A DNA stretch of 64,000 nucleotides from G965197555 sp965197555 (lineage in GTDB: Bacteria; Chloroflexota; Dehalococcoidia; Lucifugimonadales; UBA3495). A program made the position numbers and the translations under genes. Under the pieces are notes generated by a model, which saw nothing but the letters and a program-made list of their open reading frames with translations, did no database searches and had not been told where the DNA came from. The stretch lies in assembly GCA_965197555.1 (NCBI GenBank), contig OZ240213.1, positions 1,674,001 through 1,738,000 on the forward strand. The letters are read 5' to 3'. This document shows positions 51,377 through 61,301 of this stretch, piece by piece. Position 1 is the stretch's first letter; each line of letters starts with the position of its first letter.

Positions 51377-51793
51377 ATGCCTAGAGATGACGTTGAAGCT
51401 AAGAGCAGGATCATCCCTGGCATGCGCTACCGGGATGCGCCTGCTGCCATCGAATGGCTGTGCCTGGTCTTCGGCTTTGAAAAGCACTTGGTTGTTCCGG
51501 GAGAGAATGGCTCCATCGCCCACGCCCAGCTCACTTTGGGAAACGGTATGATAATGTTGGGTTCGGCTTCCGACGACGAGTTCGGTGTGAAGGTGCCTGC
51601 GGATGTCGGCGTCGTTACCCAGAGCTCTTACGTAGTCATCAACGAGATCGATGCTCATTACCAACGGGCTAAAGCCGCGGGCGCTGAAATAGTCATGGAA
51701 ATCAAGGACCAGGATTACGGCGGTCGCTTGTACTCAGCCCGGGACCCTGAAGGACACCTTTGGCACTTCGGGTCCTACAATCCTTGGTCTTAG
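51377..51793 (+). CDS. VOC-family (glyoxalase-like) protein
   Basis: 138 residues of the vicinal oxygen chelate form: IIPGMRYRDAPAAIEWLCLVFGF at the start, a mid GSIAHAQLTLGNGMIMLG, and the closing RDPEGHLWHFGSYN. Often glyoxalase or bleomycin-resistance-like; metal-binding residues are partly visible. It lies inside the nuo operon, between the HicB-like pair and nuoD. No link to complex I is known. Confidence 0.82.
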   Translation: MPRDDVEAKSRIIPGMRYRDAPAAIEWLCLVFGFEKHLVVPGENGSIAHAQLTLGNGMIMLGSASDDEFGVKVPADVGVVTQSSYVVINEIDAHYQRAKAAGAEIVMEIKDQDYGGRLYSARDPEGHLWHFGSYNPWS

Positions 51794-51833
51794 CGGCCAC
51801 GGTTTAATTAAATGCCCGAGGGCCAATAATCAT

Positions 51834-52964
51834 ATGGCGGAAGTTAGAAGCGAAACGATTGCTAACGCTGAGCCCGTGGAGATGCTTCTCAACATGGGCC
51901 CCCAACACCCGTCTACCCACGGCGTGTTTCGGATGGTGCTATGGGTAGATGGCGAGAAAATCGTCGACGTGGAACCCCACATAGGCTACCTCCACCGGGG
52001 CTCGGAGAAGCTCTGCGAAGGCGAGCAGTACCATCAGGTGGTCACCCTGTTCGACCGTATGGACTACATCGCCAACTTCAACAATGAGCTGGTGTTTTGC
52101 CGTGCGGTAGAAAAGCTGATGGGCCTGACCGTACCGGAGCGCGCCGAGTACGTGCGGGTTATTTTGTGCGAGCTAAACCGGATAGCCAGCCACTTGCTAT
52201 TCGTCGCCACCATGGGCCTGGATGCTGGCGCAATGACCCCATCCATGTTCTGCTTTCGCGGTAGGGAACGGGTCCAGTCCGTGTTCGAGGCAGTATCGGG
52301 CGCTAGGATGATGCACAACTATTTCCGCGTGGGCGGCCTGAAAGAAGACCTGCCGGATAATTTCGAGGAGTTGATTGCTGAGCTTTTGCCATTGCTTCGG
52401 GAGGACGTGGGGGAGTCAGACCGGCTCTTGACCTTCAACGAGATTTTTCTTGCCCGTTTGAAAGGCATCGGCTCCATTTCGGCGGAAGATGCCATCGACT
52501 TCGGCCTGACCGGTCCCTGCCTTCGGGCCAGCGGCGTCGACTATGACCTGCGGAAGGCCGAGCCCTATTCTGTCTATGACCGGTTTGAATTCGAGGTGCC
52601 GGTGGGCCTGGATGGGGATAGCTGGGACCGCCACTACGTACGGATCCAAGAGATGTATGAGTCCCTCCGCATTGTCGAGCAAGCGTTGGAGCAGATCCCC
52701 GCCGGGACCGTTACCTCGGCCCTAGGCAGACGCTTGATCCGGCCGCCACGAGGCGAGGTATACGTGCGGGCCGAGAACCCCCGAGGGGAGCTTGGCGTCT
52801 ACCTTGTGAGTGATGGCACCGACAAACCGTATAGAGTGAAAGTACGACCGCCCTCCTTCTGCAACCTCTCCGCCCTGAAGCACCTGCTCAGGGATAGCTG
52901 GTTAGCCGACGCGGTAGTCGTGTTGGGTTCGTTGGATATTGTGCTGGGAGAAGTAGACCGGTGA
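51834..52964 (+). CDS. nuoD: NADH-quinone oxidoreductase subunit D
   Basis: 376 residues. The start has LLNMGPQHPSTHGVFRMVLWVDGEKIVDVEPHIGYLHRGSEKL, and the end has YLVSDGTDKPYRVKVRPPSFCNLSAL and LGSLDIVLGEVDR. It forms the quinone site with NuoB. It ends with TGA overlapping the nuoH start. Confidence 0.96.
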   Translation: MAEVRSETIANAEPVEMLLNMGPQHPSTHGVFRMVLWVDGEKIVDVEPHIGYLHRGSEKLCEGEQYHQVVTLFDRMDYIANFNNELVFCRAVEKLMGLTVPERAEYVRVILCELNRIASHLLFVATMGLDAGAMTPSMFCFRGRERVQSVFEAVSGARMMHNYFRVGGLKEDLPDNFEELIAELLPLLREDVGESDRLLTFNEIFLARLKGIGSISAEDAIDFGLTGPCLRASGVDYDLRKAEPYSVYDRFEFEVPVGLDGDSWDRHYVRIQEMYESLRIVEQALEQIPAGTVTSALGRRLIRPPRGEVYVRAENPRGELGVYLVSDGTDKPYRVKVRPPSFCNLSALKHLLRDSWLADAVVVLGSLDIVLGEVDR

Positions 52965-54133
52965 TGCCCGGCGGTATCGTGTTGGCCATTAGCCCGGCCG
53001 ACTTCGGCTGGATCGTCTTGGGCTTGCTAATAATGTTCACCGCCTTGGCGACTGTGACCCTGTCGCTGGTCTGGCTGGAGCGAAAGGCCCTGGGCAGATT
53101 GCAACGTCGGCTGGGCCCCACCCGCACCGGACCGATGGGAGTGATGCAGCCCGTGGCCGATGCGCTGAAGCTGGTGTTGAAAGAGGACATTATTCCTTCC
53201 TCCTCCGACAAGGTCATATTTTGGGTGGCCCCTCTCATCGTGGTTATATCGGCGTTCATGATCTGGGTGACGATTCCCGGCACCCACGACGCGGTCTTAA
53301 GGAACCTGGACTTGGGGTTGTTGTACATCATTGCATTCTCGGTGGTGGGCATTCTTGGGTTGGTGCTGGCAGGCTGGGGCTCGGCCAACAAATACGGGAC
53401 TCTTGGCGGGTTGAGGGCGGCGGCCCAGTTGATCAGCTACGAGATCCCAGTGATTATGGTAGTGATCGCGGTAGCCATGCTTGCCCAGTCGTTAAAGATG
53501 CCGGAGATCGTCAATGGGCAGAGCTCTTATCCCTACTTTCTGATTCAGCCCCTAGGCCTGGTGATCTTCTTTATCGCTGGTCTGGCCGAGGTGGGCCGGA
53601 CACCCTTCGATATATACTTCGCTGAGTCCGAAATAGTGGGTGGGCCCTTCGTGGAGTACAGCGGCGCTCACTGGTCGGTGTTCTTTCTGGCTGAGTATAT
53701 TAATACCTTCGCCATAGCCGCTTTGACTGTAATTTTGTTCTTTGGCGGTTGGTCCGGCCCTTGGCTCCAAGGGAATTGGGACATTATTTGGTTCCTGATA
53801 AAAGTCTACGCCGTCATTCTGGTAATATTTTGGATCAGGGGTACTTACCCCCGGCTGCGCATCGACCAGCTTATGGCCTTCGCATGGAAGGTCATGGTTC
53901 CACTTTCGTTCTTGACCATCGTTATTACAGCGATCTACCAGTTCTATGGCTGGCCTGCTTGGTCCCTCACGTTGATGTCGATGTCCGGGCTTGTCATCGT
54001 CGGTTACCTAATCTACCGGCGTATGGTCGGACCGGCCAACCAGGTGGCGGAAGTGCGAGCCCGGCAGCTAGCGCTCCGCGCCAGCAGAGAGCAACAGCCT
54101 CAAGCCCAAGGGAGCTCTACAGATGTTGTATAG
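52964..54133 (+). CDS. nuoH: NADH-quinone oxidoreductase subunit H
   Basis: 389 residues from ATG 52964 (a GTG at 52961 adds one). About eight membrane helices with LERKALGRLQRRLGPTRTGPMG near residue 40, a central LAEVGRTPFDIYFAESEIVGGPFVEYSG, and the C-terminal FWIRGTYPRLRIDQLMAFAWKVMVPL. It is a quinone-site membrane subunit. Confidence 0.96.
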   Translation: MPGGIVLAISPADFGWIVLGLLIMFTALATVTLSLVWLERKALGRLQRRLGPTRTGPMGVMQPVADALKLVLKEDIIPSSSDKVIFWVAPLIVVISAFMIWVTIPGTHDAVLRNLDLGLLYIIAFSVVGILGLVLAGWGSANKYGTLGGLRAAAQLISYEIPVIMVVIAVAMLAQSLKMPEIVNGQSSYPYFLIQPLGLVIFFIAGLAEVGRTPFDIYFAESEIVGGPFVEYSGAHWSVFFLAEYINTFAIAALTVILFFGGWSGPWLQGNWDIIWFLIKVYAVILVIFWIRGTYPRLRIDQLMAFAWKVMVPLSFLTIVITAIYQFYGWPAWSLTLMSMSGLVIVGYLIYRRMVGPANQVAEVRARQLALRASREQQPQAQGSSTDVV

Positions 54134-54683
54134 CATTAAAGGCCTGTGGGTAACCCTAGTATCCACTTTCAACGGTTTAAGGCTACCTGTGACCCGGCAA
54201 TATCCAGCGACCGGCACGTTCTGGAAAAGGACCCAAGCACCCACTCCGGTGCAGCCCCGGTTTATGGGCTTTCCAGCTTTGACCTGGGACGACCAAGTGC
54301 CTGAGCCATACTGCACCAGTTGCATGGTCTGCATACGCAACTGTCCCACCCAGTGTATGTCGGCAACCATGAAGGACAATCCTCTGAACCAAGAAGGCGT
54401 TAGCCACCGAAGAAAGATTGTTGATAGCTTTGAAATCAACCTCAACCGGTGTATTCTCTGTGGGATTTGCGTGGAGGTCTGCAACTTCGACGCCATAGTC
54501 ATGAGCCACGAGCACGAAATGAGCACCTACCAGCGCAACGGCGACCGGGTAGATCTGCCGGCGTTACTGGAGATCGGGACCAAATACCAGCGGGAAACAA
54601 GCTGGATCCCGCCCACGGTGTTGGCAAAGCAGCAGAAGGAGGCAGAGTCCGCGGCCGCGGCGCCGGAACCTGAAGAGGCATAG
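54123..54683 (+). CDS. nuoI: NADH-quinone oxidoreductase subunit I
   Basis: 186 residues with two [4Fe-4S] ferredoxin motifs, CTSCMVCIRNCP near residue 64 and CILCGICVEVCN near 109. It overlaps the nuoH end by 11 bp. The Ala/Glu-rich end (AAAAPEPEEA) is variable. Confidence 0.94.
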   Translation: MLYSIKGLWVTLVSTFNGLRLPVTRQYPATGTFWKRTQAPTPVQPRFMGFPALTWDDQVPEPYCTSCMVCIRNCPTQCMSATMKDNPLNQEGVSHRRKIVDSFEINLNRCILCGICVEVCNFDAIVMSHEHEMSTYQRNGDRVDLPALLEIGTKYQRETSWIPPTVLAKQQKEAESAAAAPEPEEA

Positions 54684-54735
54684 CTCCTCTTTCAGGGAAT
54701 AATGCCAGTGCGCAAACCTAGGACTCGATACAACA

Positions 54736-55002
54736 ATGCCTAGGCGAGAAGACGAGAGACGGTTAAATCTATCCAAAAGGCACCCCGAGGCCTGTACCTG
54801 CCAGGACTGTACCGACAAGTTCTTGAAGAAAAAGGGGCTCAAGACCGGGAGGCCAGCAGGTAAGAAGACAAAAGGCATGGAAATGGTCAAGCGCCATCCT
54901 GCGAATTGCGAGTGCGCCAGTTGCAGCTTGCTGAAATCGGTAGACGTGCCTCTAACCCAAGAAAAGGGAGGGCTTCTTAGGAAGATATTCGGCAAGAGAT
55001 AA
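54736..55002 (+). CDS. small Cys/His repeat protein in the nuo operon
   Basis: 88 residues with two copies of a KRHPxxCxCxxC unit: KRHPEACTCQDC and, 38 residues on, KRHPANCECASC. A basic linker joins them. Both would make zinc knuckles. It lies between nuoI and nuoJ. No named family is recognised; the ribosome site is unclear. Confidence 0.6.
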   Translation: MPRREDERRLNLSKRHPEACTCQDCTDKFLKKKGLKTGRPAGKKTKGMEMVKRHPANCECASCSLLKSVDVPLTQEKGGLLRKIFGKR

Positions 55003-55199
55003 GACGGGGTCACATGTGAACCCCAGGGTTGCAGTTGCTGGCGATTGTGCCATAATGGGCCGCCGTATTGGTGGCTCATTGTTGGGACAGGGCCGGTAGG
55101 GTCGCGGCCCGCGACCCTAAGCTGCCAAATCCCTCGATTAGATCGGGTTATTTGGATCGGAATGAAGTCATGCAGACCGGAAAGTGGGATTAGGTAAGC

Positions 55200-55685
55200 A
55201 TGTCCTGGTTCGTCTTCATTGTGTTGGCGGTATTTACGGTGGGTGGTGGACTGGGCGTGGTGCTCAGCCGCAACGTAGTCCATGCGGCCCTGGCCCTGCT
55301 CTTGTCCCTCCTAGCGGTGGCTGGAATTTATCTGGTGCTGCTGACCGAGTTTCTGGCCTTGGTCCAGGTTCTCATCTACGGCGGCGCCATAATCATTGTC
55401 TTGCTGTTCGCTATCATGCTGACTCGCTCGGCCGAATACCCGCGCATCTCCGACAACCGGCAATGGCCCCTGGCGGCGGTGGCGGCCCTAGGACTGGTGG
55501 CGATATTGATCTCCTCCTTTGTGATCCGCGCGCCGGAGGCAACGGAACCGACCAGTCCGGCGTTTACCGAGCTGGCCAACTCTTTGTTCACTCGTTGGGC
55601 CATACCATTTGAGTTAGCTTCGCTGGTGCTACTTGTGGCCCTGATAGGGGCCATCATCATCGCCCGCTCCGGAGACGAACGGTAG
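55200..55685 (+). CDS. nuoJ: NADH-quinone oxidoreductase subunit J
   Basis: 161 residues with five hydrophobic helices and the NuoJ core RNVVHAALALLLSLLAVAGIYLVLLTEFLALVQVLIYGGAIIIVLLFAIML. Start ATG 55200; nuoK starts 2 nt after its stop. Confidence 0.94.
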   Translation: MSWFVFIVLAVFTVGGGLGVVLSRNVVHAALALLLSLLAVAGIYLVLLTEFLALVQVLIYGGAIIIVLLFAIMLTRSAEYPRISDNRQWPLAAVAALGLVAILISSFVIRAPEATEPTSPAFTELANSLFTRWAIPFELASLVLLVALIGAIIIARSGDER

Positions 55686-55687
55686 CC

Positions 55688-56008
55688 ATGGTGTCTCTGG
55701 TGCACTTCCAGATACTCAGCGCGGTGCTTTTTGCCATCGGCCTTTACGGTGTATTGGCTCGCCGCAGCGCGGTGCTGATAGTGATGTCCATCGAGTTAAT
55801 GCTCAACGCGGTGAATATCAACCTGATTGCTGCCGCGTCCCACTTGGAGGGATTGGGCGGTTTCGTCCGCTTTGATGGCCAGGTCATCGCCATCTTTGTA
55901 ATCACCGTGGCTGCGGCCGAGGTAGGGTTGGGACTGGCCATTATTCTGCGTATCTACCGCAGCCGCTCGACAGTGAACGTAGACGAAATCGACTTGATGC
56001 GATGGTAA
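55688..56008 (+). CDS. nuoK: NADH-quinone oxidoreductase subunit K
   Basis: 106 residues and three helices, with the NuoK motif LARRSAVLIVMSIELMLNAVNINLIAAA and FVITVAAAEVGLGLAIIL. The Glu in SIELMLN is a key proton residue. Membrane arm of complex I. Confidence 0.95.
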   Translation: MVSLVHFQILSAVLFAIGLYGVLARRSAVLIVMSIELMLNAVNINLIAAASHLEGLGGFVRFDGQVIAIFVITVAAAEVGLGLAIILRIYRSRSTVNVDEIDLMRW

Positions 56009-56115
56009 ACATCAATCAGCCATCCGCCATGAGACGTGAGCACGACGTTGCTGCCTATGCCCGCCACATAACCAGCGGACAGTGGTGGATTTTAATGTTC
56101 GAGGGCTGTTAGCCG

Positions 56116-58035
56116 ATGGAGTGGGCCTGGCTAATCCCGGTTTTCAGCTTCGCGGCTGCGCCTTTGATCGTCCTCTTCGGTAAGCGTTTGCCCGGTAAGG
56201 GCTCGGCGCTGGCGATTCTGGCGATTGTTGCTGGCTTCGTCATGTTCTGGGTAGTACTTAGTGGCTTCCTTGGTGCGGGCGCCACTACTGAGGACTGCTT
56301 TACCAGTGCCGACACGGGCGCCACGACTTGCCGTTACGAGAGGACTTGGTTCAATGCTGGGCTGCCTGGTGGCTCCGGAAGCGTAGAACTGAGCTGGGGG
56401 ACCCTCATCGATCCCTTGACCATCGCGATGCTGGGACTCGTCACCTTCGTAGCCTTGATGGTGCAGGTTTATTCCCTGGGATACATGCGGGGCGATCCGC
56501 GCTTCGGCTGGTATTTCGCTACCCACGCCTTGTTCGCTGCGTCCATGCTCACCTTGGTATTAGCGGACAACTTCCTGTTGCTGTACGTGGCGTGGGAGTT
56601 GGTGGGGTTGTGCTCCTATTTGCTTATCGGATTTTGGCACGAACGTCCATCGGCAAAGGAGGCAGCGAAGAAAGCTTTTATTGTCACACGCTTCGGCGAT
56701 GTCGGCATGCTCATCGGAATATTGCTGTTGTGGCGGGAAGTGGGCAGCTTTAGCATGCTGGAGGCTTTCGAGGCAGCCCGCACCGGAGCGATGAGTGAGG
56801 GTGTCACCACAGCGGCCGCTCTGTTGTTGTTCTTGGGCGCAATGGGCAAGTCGGCGCAGGTTCCATTTCACGTCTGGTTGCCCGACGCCATGGAGGGTCC
56901 CACCCCGGTTAGCGCTTTGATCCATGCGGCCACCATGGTGGTCGCCGGTGTGTTCTTGGTAGCGCGGGCCTTTCCGATTTTTGAGGCTTACGATGGCAAT
57001 GCCCTGTTGGTAGTGGCCAGCATCGGTTTGGCTACTGCCCTCATGGCCTCCACCATCGCGCTAGTGGCTGTGGACTTGAAGCGGATCCTGGCCTACTCAA
57101 CCATCAGCCATCTAGGTCTGATGATGCTCAGCTTGGGCGCCTTTGGCTACACCGCCGCCATTTTCCACTTATTAGCTCACGGGTTCGCTAAAGCGCTCCT
57201 GTTTTTGGGTGCCGGCAGCGTGCTGCACAGTACCGAGGAACAGGACATTCGGAACATGGGCGGCCTTCGGAGGGTAATGCCCCTGACCGCTCTGGTTTTC
57301 TCGGTGGGCGCCCTTTCCCTGGGTGGGATACCAATCCTCGCCGGCTTCTGGAGCAAGGACGAGGTATTGGCGGCGGTCTACCACCATCGCATGGCTGTCT
57401 TCATTGCCCTGGCCCTGGTGACGGCCTTTTTGAGTGCCCTTTACATGGCCCGGGCTATGTTCGTCCCATTTTTCGGCAGCTTGCGCCGGGAGCTAGAAAA
57501 TACCCATGATGCTCCCTGGACCATGGCGGCGCCAATGGTGCTGCTGGCCGTATTGGCCGCGGGGTTCGGATTGCTGAGCTTCAACTGGATCGGTGGCTAC
57601 GCCGGCTTCGACAGCTTTGTCTTCAACCGGGAACAGCACGGCTTTGAGTTCAACTTGTGGCTTGGCTTACTTTCCGCCGCTCTGGCGGTGGCTGCTTTTG
57701 GCCTTGGAGTGATGGTCTACTTGACCCGGAGATTGTCAATAGAGCCTGTGAGAAGCAAGTTCTCTGTATTGATCAAAGTGGTCGAAAACAAGTACTACTT
57801 CGACGAGGCCTACCAGTGGATGGTGGACCGGGTTGTACTTATTTTTGCCGCTTTCATCGCTCTGTTCGACCGGACCGTGGTCAACGACCTGGGAGTCAAT
57901 GGCCCCGCTGATAGCATTCGCCGCCTTGGGATCACTCTTCGGCTGCACGTCACCGGCCATGTATACAGCTATATGCTGGCCATGGTGCTGGGTACCGTTG
58001 GCCTGGCAGTATTTTGGTGGTTAAGGTCCGCCTGA
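56116..58035 (+). CDS. nuoL: NADH-quinone oxidoreductase subunit L
   Basis: 639 residues with about sixteen helices and the antiporter-like core DNFLLLYVAWELVGLCSYLLIGFW, then AAKKAFIVTRFGDVGML, PFHVWLPDAMEGPTPVSALIHAATMV and LAHGFAKALLFLGAGSVLHS. It has the C-terminal lateral helix region (KYYFDEAYQWMVDRVV). It pumps protons in the membrane arm. Confidence 0.96.
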   Translation: MEWAWLIPVFSFAAAPLIVLFGKRLPGKGSALAILAIVAGFVMFWVVLSGFLGAGATTEDCFTSADTGATTCRYERTWFNAGLPGGSGSVELSWGTLIDPLTIAMLGLVTFVALMVQVYSLGYMRGDPRFGWYFATHALFAASMLTLVLADNFLLLYVAWELVGLCSYLLIGFWHERPSAKEAAKKAFIVTRFGDVGMLIGILLLWREVGSFSMLEAFEAARTGAMSEGVTTAAALLLFLGAMGKSAQVPFHVWLPDAMEGPTPVSALIHAATMVVAGVFLVARAFPIFEAYDGNALLVVASIGLATALMASTIALVAVDLKRILAYSTISHLGLMMLSLGAFGYTAAIFHLLAHGFAKALLFLGAGSVLHSTEEQDIRNMGGLRRVMPLTALVFSVGALSLGGIPILAGFWSKDEVLAAVYHHRMAVFIALALVTAFLSALYMARAMFVPFFGSLRRELENTHDAPWTMAAPMVLLAVLAAGFGLLSFNWIGGYAGFDSFVFNREQHGFEFNLWLGLLSAALAVAAFGLGVMVYLTRRLSIEPVRSKFSVLIKVVENKYYFDEAYQWMVDRVVLIFAAFIALFDRTVVNDLGVNGPADSIRRLGITLRLHVTGHVYSYMLAMVLGTVGLAVFWWLRSA

Positions 58036-58045
58036 GACAGTAGCT

Positions 58046-59557
58046 ATGGCCGAATTCGATCAAGTCTCACTGTTCCTGTTGATTCTCGTGCCCCTTTTGG
58101 GGGCAGTCCTGGCTATGTTCATGCCAGCGGAACGCCCCAGGGACGCCTGGTATTTCTCTATACTTGTTGCCGCTATCTGCCTGGTACTATCTCTGGTTGT
58201 CTTCGCTCGCTACGACTACGGGGCAGGCGGCATCCAATTCCTTCGCTCCTTCCAGTGGTTGGACGCGCCTCTAAACATCACTTTATCCATGGGCCTCGAT
58301 GGGATATCCGCGCCGCTCGTATTGCTCAATGGCATCGTGTTATTCGGCGCTGTGCTTGTGTCCCAGACCATTCTGCACCGGACCCGCGACTTTTTTGTTT
58401 TACTGCTGGCCTTAGGGTCCGGTGTTTTTGGCGTGTTCGTGGTCCAGGACCTGTTCTTTCTGTTCTTTTTCTATGAACTAGCGGTACTGCCCATGTACCT
58501 GCTCATCGGTGTGTGGGGCAGCAGCACGGATTTCGGCACCTTTCTCCGCACCAAAGAGTACGGGGCAATGAAACTGATGCTCTACCTGGTGGCCGGGAGC
58601 GTGCTGGTCTGGGTGGGCATCTTGGCCCTGTACGTGGAGGCAGGCAAGGCCGGCTCAGGGACTTTCTCCCTTGCGGCTCTCGGAGCGTTGGCGGAGACCG
58701 GATTCTTCAGCGAGACCTTCCAGACCTTGGTCTTTCCTCTTTTCATGCTGGGGTTCGGGGTCCTGGCGGGTCTGTGGCCTTTCCATACCTGGTCTCCCGA
58801 TGGGCATGTGGCAGCGCCCACGGGAGTCAGCATGCTCCACGCTGGGGTGTTGATGAAGCTGGGGGCCTACGGCATCATCCGCGTCGGTATGGTATTGCTG
58901 CCCGAAGGGGCGGAGAATTGGATGCCGGTGCTGATCAGTCTGGGGACCGTCAATGTTTTGTACGGCGCTATGTCAGCATTGTCCCAGACGGATCTGAAGT
59001 ACGTCGTGGGTTACTCCAGCGTCAGCCACATGGGTTACGTATTGATGGGGATCGCTACCCTGGACCGCATTGGAGTCGGCGGCGCGGTGCTTCAGATGTT
59101 CTCTCACGGGATTATGACGGCCCTCATGTTCCTGCTAGTGGGCGCAATCTACGACCGGGCCCACATACGAGATTCCATGGTGCTCAACGGTTTATTTAAC
59201 CGCATGGGGGTAACGAGCTTTTTCTTTGCTATCGCCGGCCTGGCTTCCCTCGGCTTGCCAGGACTCAGCGGTTTTATTGCTGAGTTCATGGTGTTCACCG
59301 GCGCTTTCCGTACCTATTTACCCTTGGCGGTACTGGCTGTGATTGGTGCCGCAATTACGGCGGTGTACATACTAAGGTTATTGGCGCGAACTTTCTTTGG
59401 GGAGCTAGACCCCCGGTGGCAGCACCTCACAGACGCGAGCCCCGTGGAAAAGGCAGTGGGCAGCGCGTTTGTATTGATTCTTATCTTCGTGGGTGTGTGG
59501 CCTGAGCCCCTGATGAGGGTGATCAATGTCACCGTCGACCGGTTGCCAGGAATTTAA
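58046..59557 (+). CDS. nuoM: NADH-quinone oxidoreductase subunit M
   Basis: 503 residues with about fourteen helices and the core DLFFLFFFYELAVLPMYLLIGVWG, then WPFHTWSPDGHVAAPTGVSMLHAGVLMKLGAYGIIR and GYSSVSHMGYVLMG. It is a proton-pumping subunit, 10 nt after nuoL. Confidence 0.96.
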   Translation: MAEFDQVSLFLLILVPLLGAVLAMFMPAERPRDAWYFSILVAAICLVLSLVVFARYDYGAGGIQFLRSFQWLDAPLNITLSMGLDGISAPLVLLNGIVLFGAVLVSQTILHRTRDFFVLLLALGSGVFGVFVVQDLFFLFFFYELAVLPMYLLIGVWGSSTDFGTFLRTKEYGAMKLMLYLVAGSVLVWVGILALYVEAGKAGSGTFSLAALGALAETGFFSETFQTLVFPLFMLGFGVLAGLWPFHTWSPDGHVAAPTGVSMLHAGVLMKLGAYGIIRVGMVLLPEGAENWMPVLISLGTVNVLYGAMSALSQTDLKYVVGYSSVSHMGYVLMGIATLDRIGVGGAVLQMFSHGIMTALMFLLVGAIYDRAHIRDSMVLNGLFNRMGVTSFFFAIAGLASLGLPGLSGFIAEFMVFTGAFRTYLPLAVLAVIGAAITAVYILRLLARTFFGELDPRWQHLTDASPVEKAVGSAFVLILIFVGVWPEPLMRVINVTVDRLPGI

Positions 59558-59588
59558 CCATGAGCGCCAGTCGACGTACACAAGGCGC

Positions 59589-59612
59589 AACCTCTCTCCT
59601 TCGGAGAGGGTT
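59589..59612. repeat. CCTCTC/GAGAGG palindrome before nuoN
   Basis: CCTCTC (59591-59596) inverts as GAGAGG (59604-59609), loop TCCTTCG. It is in the 156-bp gap between nuoM and nuoN and belongs to the same short palindrome family as 26115-26160 and 51238-51261. Confidence 0.5.
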
Positions 59613-59713
59613 GATCGAGACTGAGGTGAAGTCGGGATGGGGGCCTAGGCAACCAATAAGTATCCTGGTCCTGTCCCGTGCATCGGGGAAAGAAATGATT
59701 TGGATAGATACCG

Positions 59714-61234
59714 GTGCTTACTGCTAATTTAGGGCTTCTAACGCCGGAGTTTGCGCTGGCTGGACTAGCGTTCATTGCGCTCGCCCTTGACCTGGTGCTT
59801 CCGGATAACCGGAAGGAGGCCGTGGCATGGGTTTCGGTAGTCGGGTTACTGGCCCTGATTGCGGTCTCCCTAGTGATGCTCTGGGGCGAAGAAGAGACCC
59901 TGTACGACGGTCTGCTGGCCATTGACGCATATTCCTTGTTCTTCAAAGTCTTTTTCCTGGGTCTTGGCGTATTCATAATTCTCAGCTCCATCGAATACGT
60001 GCGCCTCTACCTGGGGAACCCCGGCGAGTTCTATGCCCTGGTCCTGTTGTCCATATTGGGTATGAACGTCATGGCTCAATCTCGCGAGCTATTGACTGCC
60101 TACATTTCCCTGGAGCTGCTGAGCTTCAGTCTGTACGTGCTGGCGGCCTATGCGCGGACCAGCCCCAAGTCCCACGAGGGGGGCCTGAAGTACATCCTAA
60201 TTGGCGCATTTTCATCGGCCATCCTTCTGTACGGCATCAGCATGCTATACAGCACCCTTGGGGTAACCAAATTCGTCGACATAAGCAACGCGCTGGCCAC
60301 TGCCGGAGATGTAAGCCCGGCTTTGTGGGTGGGAGTGGCCCTGATCCTTGTGGGGTTGGGCTTCAAAATATCAGCGGTGCCATTCCATATGTGGGCGCCT
60401 GACGTTTACGAGGGAGCGCCACTACCCATAACCGCTTACCTGGCCATAGCGTCCAAGGCCGCCGCGTTCGCGCTGATCTTGCGGCTGGCCTCCGAAGGGT
60501 TCGTTCCCGCTGTGGACCGGTGGAGCCAGTGGCAGCTTATTGTAGCGGTGCTGGCCGCCGTCACGATGCTGGTGGGTAACCTGGTGGCGCTGGCCCAACG
60601 CAACATCAAAAGGCTGATGGCCTACTCCAGCATTGGGCACGCGGGCTTGATTCTTGCTGGCGTGAGCGCCCTATCCGCTGGCTCAAGCTTGGCGTCCAAC
60701 GGTATCATGCTCTACATCGTTGGTTACTCGATCACCAATCTCTTGGTGTTCGCAGCGTTGATTGCGTTCTTCAATATGACCGGGCGGGAGATGATCGCCG
60801 ACCTCGCTGGCCTCGCTGACCGGCAGCCCTTCCTTGCGGCATCGATTGCCATCGGTTTCTTTTCCCTGGGAGGCCTGCCGATCTTTGCTGGGTTCACTAT
60901 CAAGTTCTATTTGTTTACAGCGGTGGCCAACGAGGGACTCTTATGGCTCGCTGGTTTGGCTATATTCAGCAGCTTGGTCTCCCTATACTATTATTTGCAG
61001 GTCATCCGGCAAATGTATATTCAACCCTTGGCGCCTGCTACCGAGGGCGACGACGAGACCATCGGGGAAGTGGCGTCCTCTGGCGAAGCAGGGAATCCAG
61101 CCAAATCGCCATCACCTGTCTTGCTTGGGGTTTTGGCAGTAAGCTTGGCGGCGGTCTTTTGGATAGGGGTTTACCCGGCGCCCTTGTTGGGTCCCATCGA
61201 GGCCGCCAGCCGCGCCATTTTGCCGGGCTTCTAG
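59714..61234 (+). CDS. nuoN: NADH-quinone oxidoreductase subunit N
   Basis: 506 residues from GTG 59714, multi-span with the core AQSRELLTAYISLELLSFSLYVLAAY and FHMWAPDVYEGAPLPITAYLAIASK. It has a short Gly/Pro-rich tail loop before the last helix (residues ~440-470). It closes the nuo operon. Confidence 0.95.
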   Translation: MLTANLGLLTPEFALAGLAFIALALDLVLPDNRKEAVAWVSVVGLLALIAVSLVMLWGEEETLYDGLLAIDAYSLFFKVFFLGLGVFIILSSIEYVRLYLGNPGEFYALVLLSILGMNVMAQSRELLTAYISLELLSFSLYVLAAYARTSPKSHEGGLKYILIGAFSSAILLYGISMLYSTLGVTKFVDISNALATAGDVSPALWVGVALILVGLGFKISAVPFHMWAPDVYEGAPLPITAYLAIASKAAAFALILRLASEGFVPAVDRWSQWQLIVAVLAAVTMLVGNLVALAQRNIKRLMAYSSIGHAGLILAGVSALSAGSSLASNGIMLYIVGYSITNLLVFAALIAFFNMTGREMIADLAGLADRQPFLAASIAIGFFSLGGLPIFAGFTIKFYLFTAVANEGLLWLAGLAIFSSLVSLYYYLQVIRQMYIQPLAPATEGDDETIGEVASSGEAGNPAKSPSPVLLGVLAVSLAAVFWIGVYPAPLLGPIEAASRAILPGF

Positions 61235-61301
61235 TCCTACCGGCTAACCAACATACGTTGAAGACCACCTAAATGTGCCGGGATTCCGGCACTCCTGGCT
61301 C

